From Paenibacillus chibensis (GTDB lineage: Bacteria; Bacillota; Bacilli; Paenibacillales; Paenibacillaceae): DNA of 64,000 nt. The notes beneath the pieces were generated by a model that worked only from the letters and a program-made list of their open reading frames with translations, did not search any database and was not told the origin of the DNA. A program made the position numbers and the translations under genes. The stretch covers positions 1 to 64,000 of the forward strand of contig NZ_BIMK01000016.1 of assembly GCF_004001045.1 (NCBI RefSeq), in the 5' to 3' direction. Numbering within the stretch: the stretch's first letter is position 1; each line of letters begins with the position of its first letter. Of the stretch, positions 55,543 to 63,273 are shown piece by piece.

Positions 55543-55569
55543 TTTCGTAAGTAGGCACTATTTCGTAAG
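55543..55569. promoter_or_regulatory. Direct repeat upstream of hxlA, candidate HxlR site
   Basis: TTTCGTAAG occurs at 55543-55551 and again at 55561-55569, 18 bp apart and about 77-103 bases before hxlA. HxlR of B. subtilis binds two tandem copies of a longer element, so this fits in layout only. The 346 bases from 55467 to 55812 hold this and the VOC terminator; nothing else was recognised. Confidence 0.5.
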
Positions 55570-55716
55570 AAAGTTACCCCGAGGATACTAATAGGCCGCG
55601 CCTTGGGCCGGCGGGAACGCCGTCCGACGTATTTTCAAAGGAGCATGCAATTTTTCAAAGGCTGTTTCTTTCGGTTCAGGATGTCCATGCTACGAAAGCT
55701 CTACTTTCCGGATATA

Positions 55717-55742
55717 TGAAAAAAGCTCCCTTTCGGGAGCCT
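55717..55742 (-). terminator. Terminator of the VOC gene
   Basis: On the minus strand GGCTCCC gaaa GGGAGCT followed by TTTTTTC. Confidence 0.9.
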
Positions 55743-55812
55743 CGCATTCCTTTTTTCTATTTGCATAACTTCGTTCGATTCGCAGCGTTCACGGCTCAAA
55801 AGCCTTAGGATC

Positions 55813-56199
55813 CTAAACGCCGCAGGCGAGCTCGACCTTGATACGGTCGGGATCCTCGAAAAACACCGCGTAATGGTTCGGGCCGCCCGCATAAGGGTGC
55901 TTGTCCGCATATAACACCCGAATCCCTTTTTGCCGGAGCAAAGCGGTCATTTCATCGACGTGTGCGGGAGAATCGGCATGGAATGCCAGATGGTTCAGCC
56001 CCGCGGCTTTCCGGTGATAGGGCATGTCCATGAACCGATCTTCGGTCTGCACGAAAACGATGTACGTCCCTCCCTGCTTGAAGCTGAATCCCTGCTCCCA
56101 TTCCTGGTAAAGCGCATACCCGAGCCCGGTCAAAAACCATTCCCAAAACTCCCTGCTACGCTTCACATCCGATACGTTGATTTCCACATGATGCAGCAT
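55813..56199 (-). CDS. VOC-superfamily (glyoxalase-like) protein
   Basis: Metalloenzyme-fold protein of 128 residues with the paired beta-alpha-beta-beta-beta modules of the vicinal oxygen chelate superfamily. Metal-ligand candidates are LHHVEINVSDVKRS (His), GLNHLAFHADSP (His) and DPDRIKVELACG (Glu). This pattern resembles glyoxalase or thiol-transferase-like resistance proteins; the substrate is unknown. The start is ATG 56199, with GAGGGGG upstream inside the 3' end of the preceding Crp-family gene; the frame is open 40 codons further, antiparallel to no known domain. It is cotranscribed with that regulator (gap of two bases). Confidence 0.85.
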   Translation of the reverse strand: MLHHVEINVSDVKRSREFWEWFLTGLGYALYQEWEQGFSFKQGGTYIVFVQTEDRFMDMPYHRKAAGLNHLAFHADSPAHVDEMTALLRQKGIRVLYADKHPYAGGPNHYAVFFEDPDRIKVELACGV

Positions 56200-56201
56200 C
56201 C

Positions 56202-56699
56202 TCAATGCCCCCTCAGCAACCGATTGATCGTTTCGCGGCGTACGCCGATCAGCTGTCCGATTTCTTCCTGCGTCAACAGCTCGGTGAAATGGACGCCATG
56301 CGAATAATCGTCCAGCCACTCAGACAGCAGCGCGAGCCGCTCGGCCGGCGTGCCCACCGTCAGATGGTCCAGCCGCTTCTGCATGAAGCGGACCTTCTCC
56401 TGAAGCAGCAGCGCGATTTCAAGCGCTTTTCCCGGATTTTCGCGCACCTCGCGGTACCACTCCTCAGCCGGTATTCTTTCTACTTCGCTGCGCATCAAGG
56501 CAATGGCCGTCCCATGAGCATCCTTCGGCGTAATCAGCGAATGATGCGGTACCGTTTCTCCGGCATACAATATATTAAACAGTACCATATTGCCGTTTTC
56601 ATGAAGACGCGTCACTTTAAACAGTCCACTCTTGATATGGTATAAATACTCCCCGCTGTCACCCTGGTGGAATAAAATTTCCCCTTTATGCAAAATCAT
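56202..56699 (-). CDS. Shortened Crp/Fnr-family regulator
   Basis: 165-residue member of the Crp/Fnr superfamily, much shorter than the usual 210-240. The beta barrel (about 1-85: ILHKGEILFHQGDSGEYLYHI, RSEVERIP) and dimer helix are complete. The helix-turn-helix (FTELLTQEEIGQLIGVRRETINRLL) stops right after the recognition helix with RGH, so the beta wing is absent. No iron-sulfur cysteines. The ATG at 56699 has GGGGAAG seven bases upstream. It precedes the VOC gene by two bases. It may be a natural short form or a recent truncation; no intact wing is visible just downstream in another frame. Confidence 0.82.
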   Translation of the reverse strand: MILHKGEILFHQGDSGEYLYHIKSGLFKVTRLHENGNMVLFNILYAGETVPHHSLITPKDAHGTAIALMRSEVERIPAEEWYREVRENPGKALEIALLLQEKVRFMQKRLDHLTVGTPAERLALLSEWLDDYSHGVHFTELLTQEEIGQLIGVRRETINRLLRGH

Positions 56700-56879
56700 A
56701 AACAATCTTCCCCTTTATAAGGATTGCGGCTCGTGCCTGCCCATGCTTTTTATTATATCAAAAAGAACGGGCATCTTTTCCAGTGATTTGATCTTGCCAC
56801 AGGGCATACTTTTAACGTAACATGTATATAAAATAATAAGAACGTTTGTTCCTATATCTGTTTTCAAGGAAGTGCTCCC

Positions 56880-57272
56880 ATGAAAGCATCATCCCTTCCC
56901 CCTGCCCCGGCCGAAGAAGATACCCTTCTGGTCAAAACCTATGTGCTGCACGTCATTCTGCTGGATGTCCTCGAGCGGGATATCCGCACGATGGGTACGC
57001 TTGACCTTAAGCTGCCCGACGTGTATATCCGCGGACTTTCCGAAGTCCAGCATAAAGCGATCGGCAGGCTGACCTCCATTCGCAAGGATATGCGGACGCG
57101 CGGCATCCGGGTTTATGAGGAGAATCGCAGCGGCAAAGGTATTGAAGCCCTCTACCTGTGCCGGGGATATCAGCGGCGCTTTTTCATGCTGTGGTCTTAT
57201 GTAAAGGCCGAGACGGCTATCGAGCTCAGCGGCTACCTGGGCATCAGCCTGATCCTGAAGGATGGCAAATAA
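56880..57272 (+). CDS. Conserved-type small protein of unknown function
   Basis: 130 residues, not recognised. It is basic and helical (LLVKTYVLHVILLDVLERDI, VYIRGLSEVQHKAIGRLTSI), with a Lys/Arg-rich middle and no signal peptide; two hydrophobic stretches are too short to be clear membrane helices. The ATG has AGGAAGTG upstream. It is divergent from the shortened Crp-family regulator and may be its neighbour in function. The 180-base gap between them is AT-rich and probably carries both promoters. Confidence 0.68.
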   Translation: MKASSLPPAPAEEDTLLVKTYVLHVILLDVLERDIRTMGTLDLKLPDVYIRGLSEVQHKAIGRLTSIRKDMRTRGIRVYEENRSGKGIEALYLCRGYQRRFFMLWSYVKAETAIELSGYLGISLILKDGK

Positions 57273-57310
57273 AAAGGCGCACTCCCTGAAAGTTAGGGAA
57301 TGCGCCTTTG
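57271..57310. terminator. Bidirectional terminator
   Basis: AAAAAGGCGCA c TCCCT gaaagtt AGGGA a TGCGCCTTT between the convergent gene ending at 57272 and the polysaccharide operon ending at 57323. Confidence 0.9.
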
Positions 57311-57322
57311 ATTGTCCTGATG

Positions 57323-58243
57323 TCAGTTACTCATGCTGCTTTGCTCGCGCTTCGGATCATCCGAAGCGATTTTTTCCTGCCATGCTTCGTAATGATGGAC
57401 AGCCAGCCCGGCAAAGGAAGAGTAAGCATCGCTAAGCCGGTACACCTTCTTCATTTCTTCATTCATGACGGTTAGCGGTTTGCCGAAAAAGCTGAGATGA
57501 TCGCCTTCCTCGGTGTGCCCCAGCTCCATGCCGATCCAAACCGACTTTCCCTGCCGATCGGCTTCAGCCAGCATTTCCTTGGATAAGTCGACCATCTTCA
57601 GGCCGCTGTCACGATAGGACATGACGGCCAAGGCATCGAATTGTCCGAGCATCCAGCGGCTTAAATTGCCGCCCGAGCCTGGCGCTGCGACTTTCCCCAG
57701 CCAGAACGGCACGGCGGCGCTCATATAGAGCCCCCCGCTGCGTCCTTTCGCCGTCCAGCCTTCCATGTTGCGAATCCATTCCGTTACGACGCCGTCCTGA
57801 TCACGCTCCCAGCGTCTCAGCTGATACGGCTCGACATCGAGCTGAATGCCGGCAAACCGTTCCTCGGGGGCCGATTTACCGTTATAATCGAGAACCCATT
57901 CGATAAATTGATCCGCTTCCTTGTGCTGTTCCTGATACGCCCACTGCGGCCGCCCGTCCAAGGCATGGACTGAAATATCCTCTGCATGCGCTGCGGCGAT
58001 GAAGCGCTGGTATTGATTCTCTTCCACATTTTTTTGGATTTGCAGAAAAATGACGCTCACCCCCTGCTCCTTGCAGAAATCCAGTACCTTCCCGGGATTT
58101 TCGATCAAGGTTGCATCCCACAGCCAGGTCGCTTTATGTTCTTCCATCGATGAGGATTTGAAAAGGAAGGGCAGGAGCAGCAAGCAGCAGATGACCAGGA
58201 CCAGGCGAGGCTTCGCTTTTGCTTTTGCCAGCAGCTCTCCCAT
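57323..58243 (-). CDS. Exported TIM-barrel-like protein, putative glycosidase (paralogue 2)
   Basis: Membrane-anchored or secreted protein of 306 residues. An N-terminal basic segment and helix (about 10-28, LVLVICCLLLLPFLF) form a signal or anchor. The rest aligns by eye end to end with the protein encoded at 28349-29233: ATWLWDATLIENPGKVLDFC, VHALDGRPQW, the acidic LDVEPYQLRRWERDQDGVV, VPFWLG, GQFDALAVMSYRDSG, WIGMELGHTEEGD. Acidic residues at DVEP and MELGH would suit a retaining glycosidase, but I could not assign a family. The ATG has AAAGGAGG six bases upstream. As the last gene of the polysaccharide operon, it may trim, release or process the polymer. Confidence 0.8.
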   Translation of the reverse strand: MGELLAKAKAKPRLVLVICCLLLLPFLFKSSSMEEHKATWLWDATLIENPGKVLDFCKEQGVSVIFLQIQKNVEENQYQRFIAAAHAEDISVHALDGRPQWAYQEQHKEADQFIEWVLDYNGKSAPEERFAGIQLDVEPYQLRRWERDQDGVVTEWIRNMEGWTAKGRSGGLYMSAAVPFWLGKVAAPGSGGNLSRWMLGQFDALAVMSYRDSGLKMVDLSKEMLAEADRQGKSVWIGMELGHTEEGDHLSFFGKPLTVMNEEMKKVYRLSDAYSSFAGLAVHHYEAWQEKIASDDPKREQSSMSN

Positions 58244-58263
58244 CCTCCTCCTCCTTTGTCTTT

Positions 58264-59631
58264 TTATACGATCAGAGCCATATTCGGCTCATGGACGTGC
58301 TGAACGGAATGTCCGATTTTATAAATATGCGGCTCGTTAAAGTTTTTGAATGCGTTGCGCGTATCGAGGATCGGCACGCCCATGGCCGCAATTTCACCGT
58401 AATCCAATCCGCTGTGGTTGGTGGTCAGAACGATGCAATCATAGGTCTTGAATTTCGCCAGATCATAAGCCACGCTGTGAACGGTCTCGCCGTTCTTGTC
58501 GCGGAAGCTGACGGCATGCGGATCGTAATATTCCACGTTGGCGCCGCTCTCTTTGTACAGCTCGTATACCTCAAGGGCCGGAGACTCGCGCAGATCGCTG
58601 ATGTCAGGTTTGTAAGCCATGCCGAGCACGAGAATGTTTGATTTTTTGATCGACTTGGCATATTCGTTCAGGATCGTAGACGTCTTGTTAATGACGTAAT
58701 ACGGCATGTTGTCATTGGTCGACTGCGCCAGCTCGATGAATTTGCTGTAGAAGCGGAAGCCCTTCGCCTTCCAGGACAGATACATCGGATCCAGCGGGAT
58801 GCAGTGTCCGCCAATGCCCGGTCCCGGATAGAACGGCATAAAGCCGAAAGGCTTCGTCGCAGCCGCATCAATGACTTCCCAGATATCGATGCCCATCCGG
58901 TCGCACATCATGGCCATTTCATTGATGAAGGCGATGTTAACGCTGCGGAACGTATTCTCCAGCAGCTTGGACATCTCCGCAACCTTTGGCGACGTGACAG
59001 GCACGACATTTTCCACGTATTTTGAATAGAGGGCGGTGCCGAGTGTCAGGCAGGCTTCGGTTGTTCCCCCGATAACTTTAGGGGTATTGAAGGTATTAAA
59101 GCGCGTATTGGACGGATCGACGCGTTCAGGCGAGAAGCACAGGAAGAAGTCTTCGCCTACGCGGTAGCCGAGAGCTTCGATTTTTTCCTGGATCAGCTCT
59201 TCCGTCGTTCCCGGATACGTCGTGCTTTCAAGCGTAATCAGAAGTCCTTTTTTCATATGGAGCTTAATCTGATCCACGACGCTCGTAATGTAGGACGTAT
59301 CGGGATCCTGGTTTTCGCTGAGCGGCGTCGGCACGCAGATGCTGAGCGCGTCAATCACGGCGATCATGCTGTAATCCGTCGTCGGTTTAAACCGCCCGCT
59401 GGCAACGCATGCCTGCAGCTCCTCCGAGGAAATATCGGAGATATAGGAATCGCCGTGGTAAATTTGCTCAATTTTCGCAGGATCCACGTCGATCCCGATC
59501 ACCGTAAAGCCCTGCTTGACCATTTCTACCGCAAGCGGCAATCCGACATAACCCAGTCCGACAACACCAAGTACTGCTTTTTTATCTTCAATCGCATTCA
59601 ATAGCTGCTCATATTCCTGATTCACTAGCAT
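58264..59631 (-). CDS. Nucleotide-sugar dehydrogenase (UDP-glucose/UDP-N-acetyl-mannosamine type)
   Basis: NAD-dependent four-electron oxidation of a UDP-sugar to the UDP-uronic acid, 455 residues. An N-terminal Rossmann motif (VVGLGYVGLPLAVEM), the conserved STTYPGTTEE, and the catalytic Cys277 in PGPGIGGHCIPLDP. The SPERVDPSNTRFN segment and C-terminal ESPALEVYELYKE fit the WbpA/WecC subgroup (UDP-N-acetylhexosamine dehydrogenases) at least as well as UDP-glucose dehydrogenase; the substrate is open. The ATG has GGAGGTTGA five bases upstream. It follows the response-regulator-like gene by 51 bases, and would supply an acidic sugar for the operon's polymer. Confidence 0.93.
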   Translation of the reverse strand: MLVNQEYEQLLNAIEDKKAVLGVVGLGYVGLPLAVEMVKQGFTVIGIDVDPAKIEQIYHGDSYISDISSEELQACVASGRFKPTTDYSMIAVIDALSICVPTPLSENQDPDTSYITSVVDQIKLHMKKGLLITLESTTYPGTTEELIQEKIEALGYRVGEDFFLCFSPERVDPSNTRFNTFNTPKVIGGTTEACLTLGTALYSKYVENVVPVTSPKVAEMSKLLENTFRSVNIAFINEMAMMCDRMGIDIWEVIDAAATKPFGFMPFYPGPGIGGHCIPLDPMYLSWKAKGFRFYSKFIELAQSTNDNMPYYVINKTSTILNEYAKSIKKSNILVLGMAYKPDISDLRESPALEVYELYKESGANVEYYDPHAVSFRDKNGETVHSVAYDLAKFKTYDCIVLTTNHSGLDYGEIAAMGVPILDTRNAFKNFNEPHIYKIGHSVQHVHEPNMALIV

Positions 59632-59682
59632 TCAACCTCCATATGATGTAATTTTTGTTAGGCGCTTAAAACGGATGATATT

Positions 59683-60489
59683 TTAGTGAAAACACCGGTG
59701 AATCCGGGCGTCCAGCTCAACCGGGGAAAATGGTTTGGTTACGTAATCGTCAACCCCGTTTTGGAAACATTGGCTGATCGTGCGTTCCACCCGCTGCTCC
59801 GTGAGCACGACAATTTTCGGCGTGTTTTCAACGGGAAGCTGCTGAATCTGATGGATGAAGGGCAGTCCGTCGATGCCGTACAGATTCAGCTCCGTCAGCA
59901 CGAGGTCCGGTTCCCATTTTTCAATCAGCTCGAGTGCCGACGTTCCATCCAGCGCTTCAAGAGTTTCAAAGCCCTGCATTTTCAGGCGGATGGTCAGAAA
60001 CTCGCGGATGGTGTCATCGTTATCGACGATCAGAATCCGTCCCGGCTCCTGAATGGCTTCCTCTTTGGTGAAAATATGAATATCCGATGATGTGCTGAGC
60101 CTTGTGGACTCGGCCATCTGCCTCAGGACGCCCGGCGTCGGGTCGACCTGCCCGGGAAAGACCGTCAAGGTGATCCGCGGATCCGCGCCCTCCATCGTTT
60201 CCTGAAGATGCTGCTTCAGCAGCAGCGCCTGATAATGGGTCGCATCCAGCGTAAGGCCCGGCAGCAGAATAGCGAGCGTCTGCGTGGAAGCATCCTTCAG
60301 CACCTCAAATTCCATCCCGGATTCATGCTGCAGAAAGTCTCGCACCAGGCTTTCCAGCTGCGGAGAACCGGCGCTGCAATACAGAAACATGATTCCGCAT
60401 AGCTCCCTTGAGGTCTCTTTGAGACGCTCGCCGAGGTTTTGATACAAGCCTTCTCCTTTTTCGCGCTGCAATGTTACGGACTCCGGCAT
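59683..60489 (-). CDS. Regulator with degenerate GGDEF-like domain and pseudo-receiver domain
   Basis: 268-residue protein with two degenerate signalling domains. Residues about 30-130 follow the GGDEF fold pattern (FLYCSAGSPQLESLVRDFL ... LAILLPGLTLDATHY ... ITLTVFPGQ), but the GGDEF motif itself is ASTQT (about 67-71) and the RxxD inhibitory site is missing, so it should make no c-di-GMP. Residues about 151-268 are a receiver: VDND for VDDD, phospho-acceptor Asp replaced by Glu200 in VLTELNLYG, with Thr of VLTEQ and Lys of TKPF kept. Asp-to-Glu there can mimic phosphorylation. The ATG has AAGGTGG upstream. It sits between the GT2 synthase and sugar dehydrogenase genes and may control the synthase. 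Confidence 0.85.
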   Translation of the reverse strand: MPESVTLQREKGEGLYQNLGERLKETSRELCGIMFLYCSAGSPQLESLVRDFLQHESGMEFEVLKDASTQTLAILLPGLTLDATHYQALLLKQHLQETMEGADPRITLTVFPGQVDPTPGVLRQMAESTRLSTSSDIHIFTKEEAIQEPGRILIVDNDDTIREFLTIRLKMQGFETLEALDGTSALELIEKWEPDLVLTELNLYGIDGLPFIHQIQQLPVENTPKIVVLTEQRVERTISQCFQNGVDDYVTKPFSPVELDARIHRCFH

Positions 60490-60547
60490 TATTAATTCCC
60501 ACCTTTCAAAGAATAGTGAAGCATTTGTATCAGCGAATCACGCCAAG

Positions 60548-61936
60548 TTAGGCAGGCTCGCTTTCTTCCTTCCAGCTTTGTCTGGTCATCGCGCCCCACG
60601 AATTGTTTTTTCGAAGGTACTGAATATGGCCTTGTACACGCCATATCACGCCAAGCTGATGGTAACCGACGAATTTGAGAGCCGAGAAAAGGAGCATTTT
60701 CCACAAATCCGAAAGCTTCTTGAACCTGCGGAAGGCGATCTCCTCGAGAATAATGGCACCCACGCTCAGCAGATATCCGCTCAGGAAGTTCAGAAGAAAG
60801 AAAGTAAGCAGTATGCGCCAATGCGTCATATCCAATAGCGTATATCCTAAGAGAGCCAACAGGCCCGTGATTCTAAAATAAGGGTTCAGCGTTTCGAACA
60901 GCACGTTGTACGGCATCGTAATCATGCCCATGACCTTGTATTTCGGATTGAACAGCATCCCTCGGTTCTCGATCATGTTCTTGAGATTCCCCCGCCCCCA
61001 GCGCATCCGCTGGTTGGAGATGATCTTGTATGAATCGGGCGCCTGCGTCCAGCAGACAGCCTCGGGACAAAACGCGACTTTATACGGCAGCTTGTGGCTG
61101 AGCATGTACCGGTGAAGCTTGATGATGATGTTCATGTCCTCCCCCGGATACCCGCCGCGGTAACCGCCCACGGCAATGACGTAATCCTTGCGGAACAGCC
61201 CGAAAGCGCCGGATACGATGACGAGACCGTTGATATGGCTCCACCCGATCCGTCCCCCGAGAAATGCTTTCAGATATTCGATGGATTGGAACATCGGCCA
61301 TATTTTGCGCGGCAGCGATACCTTCTGCACGGCCCCGTTCTCGATTAGACAGCCGTTCGCAATACGCACGTCGCCGCCGATGGCCACCATTTCCTCCGGA
61401 TTTTCCATATACATGCGCGCCATCCGGATCAAAGCATCCTTCTCCAGCAGGGAATCCGCGTCAATGGAGGAAATCAGCGGGTAATGCGAAAAGTTGATGC
61501 CCGCATTCAGCGAATCCGCCTTGCCCCCGTTCTCCTTATCTATAATAAACAGCTGTGGATAATCGGGATTATGGTAAATGCCTCTCACGTTGTTCGTGTC
61601 GATGGTGCCACGGATTTCGGGATTCACCATTTTCACGAGCTTGAATTCCTTGATCAGGACGGAGAGCGTGTGATCGCTCGACCCGTCATTGATTACGATC
61701 ACCTCGTATGTCGGATAATTCAGCGTCATCAGGCAGTACACATTCTCGATAATCGTCAGCTCTTCATTATAGGCCGGAACCAGCAGCGAAACCGATGGAA
61801 CCAGCTCGGAGCCGGAGAGCGTGTTGTAGCTGGAATATTTGGACCTTCTGTATATCTTGAAAATATTGCGGAATGACAGTCCCGTGATGGTGAAATATAA
61901 AATATTGACGATCATGACGTAATAAATGGCCACCAT
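60548..61936 (-). CDS. Membrane GT2 polysaccharide synthase
   Basis: Processive-type family 2 glycosyltransferase of 462 residues. N-terminal helix (about 3-25), then the catalytic domain: VSLLVPAYNEELT, DGSSD (85-89), DADSLL (159-164), GED (265-267, catalytic Asp) and QRMRW (309-313), then about three C-terminal helices from residue 340. This set resembles hyaluronan/chitin/PNAG-type synthases (IcaA, PgaC, NodC), which extrude the polymer as they make it. The ATG at 61936 has no good ribosome site; the HEAT gene's last codons contain GGAGGGG, so translation may begin at an upstream CTG (about 61966) instead. It overlaps or abuts the HEAT-repeat gene (22 bases). Confidence 0.93.
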   Translation of the reverse strand: MVAIYYVMIVNILYFTITGLSFRNIFKIYRRSKYSSYNTLSGSELVPSVSLLVPAYNEELTIIENVYCLMTLNYPTYEVIVINDGSSDHTLSVLIKEFKLVKMVNPEIRGTIDTNNVRGIYHNPDYPQLFIIDKENGGKADSLNAGINFSHYPLISSIDADSLLEKDALIRMARMYMENPEEMVAIGGDVRIANGCLIENGAVQKVSLPRKIWPMFQSIEYLKAFLGGRIGWSHINGLVIVSGAFGLFRKDYVIAVGGYRGGYPGEDMNIIIKLHRYMLSHKLPYKVAFCPEAVCWTQAPDSYKIISNQRMRWGRGNLKNMIENRGMLFNPKYKVMGMITMPYNVLFETLNPYFRITGLLALLGYTLLDMTHWRILLTFFLLNFLSGYLLSVGAIILEEIAFRRFKKLSDLWKMLLFSALKFVGYHQLGVIWRVQGHIQYLRKNNSWGAMTRQSWKEESEPA

Positions 61937-61958
61937 ACCGTAAACCAGTAATGTCTCT

Positions 61959-63158
61959 CTAAGCAGTGTAATCCCCTCCTACCGCGGCTACGCCCGTGAC
62001 GCGTGCGACCGGTTGTCTCTTCACTCCGAAATAACGGTCATGGATAAGCCGTTTTTTGTTGTAGGCGACCATCTGCTCGATCGCGCTGTGCTCCTGCTCC
62101 TTTTCCATCTCCAGCTCAATGCGCTGCAGCGCGGCCTCGCGCTGGATGCCAGCTCCGCTGAGCGCCGCCTGACACAGGGCTTCGAACCCGGCCTCGCCAA
62201 GCTTCGCAAGACTTTCGGCGCTGTTATGCCGAACCTTCCAGTTGGCATCCTGCAGAGCTTTGACCAGCAGCGGAATGCTGCCCGCAGCGTGCAGCGGACC
62301 GAGCGCCTTGGCCGCAGCCGCGCGCACTTCCCAATTGCGGTCGTTCATCAGCTGGACGATCGTCTCGTCCTTAAGCGCAGGATTCGAGCTGAGGTAAAGC
62401 TTGACCGCTTCGGCCCGGACATCTTTCTCCTCGGAGCCAACCAGTCTGCCAAGGACCGGCATGACTTCCGGCACGGCCTGTCCCCACATGGCTACCAGGC
62501 CAACCTTGATGAGCGCCGGATCCTGATCATCAAGCAGCTTCATCAGAAGGCTGCCCGCATCGAGTCCTGTCTCCAGCATAATATCAGCCGCCAAATGGTG
62601 AATCGGCTTGCCATGCGATAACAGGCTGCGCAGCATCTCTAGCACGTCCTCGGATTTACGCGCGCTCTTCGCAATGGAACGCGCGATAATGATGGACATC
62701 GAGCTGTATTTGCCTTCTTGCAGCATCTTCAGCAGCGCCGGCACCGCTTCCTCGGCCCGCATGCCCCCAAGGCGGTATGCAGCCTCCAATCTGCGGCCGT
62801 AACGGAAGCTGCCCAGCGCCTTCAGATCGGCTTCCACGAAGCCTGCATCCCGGCACATCTGGATCAGCCGGTCACGGCATTCTCCCTTGAACTGCTCGAT
62901 CCATTCCATAAACTTATCCTGGATCACCCTGCGCTCGAGCGGCTTCAGCTTGCCCGGAGGAAGCCTCAGCGCCCCTTCATTTTCAACATGAGCCTGGATA
63001 TACATGAAGTAATCATGATGCTTGCGCTCATACATTTCCCTGCGCTGCTGTTCCTTGTTATGCGATACTTTCATCTGGATCAGAAGAATGATTCCAAGTG
63101 CGATCAGCCCGAGGCATACATAGATAAACGTATAGGCGACGGTTAAATGCGAGAACAT
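61959..63158 (-). CDS. Membrane-anchored HEAT-repeat protein
   Basis: 399-residue protein with one N-terminal helix (about 8-28, VCLGLIALGIILLIQ) followed by a cytoplasmic part. About residues 110-350 form an array of HEAT/PBS-lyase-type repeats: AAYRLGGMRAEEAVPALLKML, VGLVAMWGQAVPEVMPVLGRL, AEAVKLYLSSNPALKDETIV, VRAAAAKALGPLHAAGSIPLL, VRHNSAESLAKLGEAGFEAL. HEAT arrays bind proteins, so it may be a scaffold linking the synthase to its regulator; this is inference. The ATG at 63158 has AAAGGAGGAA nine bases upstream. The frame is open further but lacks homology. It directly precedes the GT2 gene. Confidence 0.88.
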   Translation of the reverse strand: MFSHLTVAYTFIYVCLGLIALGIILLIQMKVSHNKEQQRREMYERKHHDYFMYIQAHVENEGALRLPPGKLKPLERRVIQDKFMEWIEQFKGECRDRLIQMCRDAGFVEADLKALGSFRYGRRLEAAYRLGGMRAEEAVPALLKMLQEGKYSSMSIIIARSIAKSARKSEDVLEMLRSLLSHGKPIHHLAADIMLETGLDAGSLLMKLLDDQDPALIKVGLVAMWGQAVPEVMPVLGRLVGSEEKDVRAEAVKLYLSSNPALKDETIVQLMNDRNWEVRAAAAKALGPLHAAGSIPLLVKALQDANWKVRHNSAESLAKLGEAGFEALCQAALSGAGIQREAALQRIELEMEKEQEHSAIEQMVAYNKKRLIHDRYFGVKRQPVARVTGVAAVGGDYTA

Positions 63159-63273
63159 CTTTGCAGTTTCCTCCTTTCGGATTTTGCAAATATCCGGTTT
63201 CACGAGATCTACTTTGCAAAATCCTGTCTTGATTGATTGGTTCCTATCCTGTTTCTCTTCTTTCTAATTCGCT

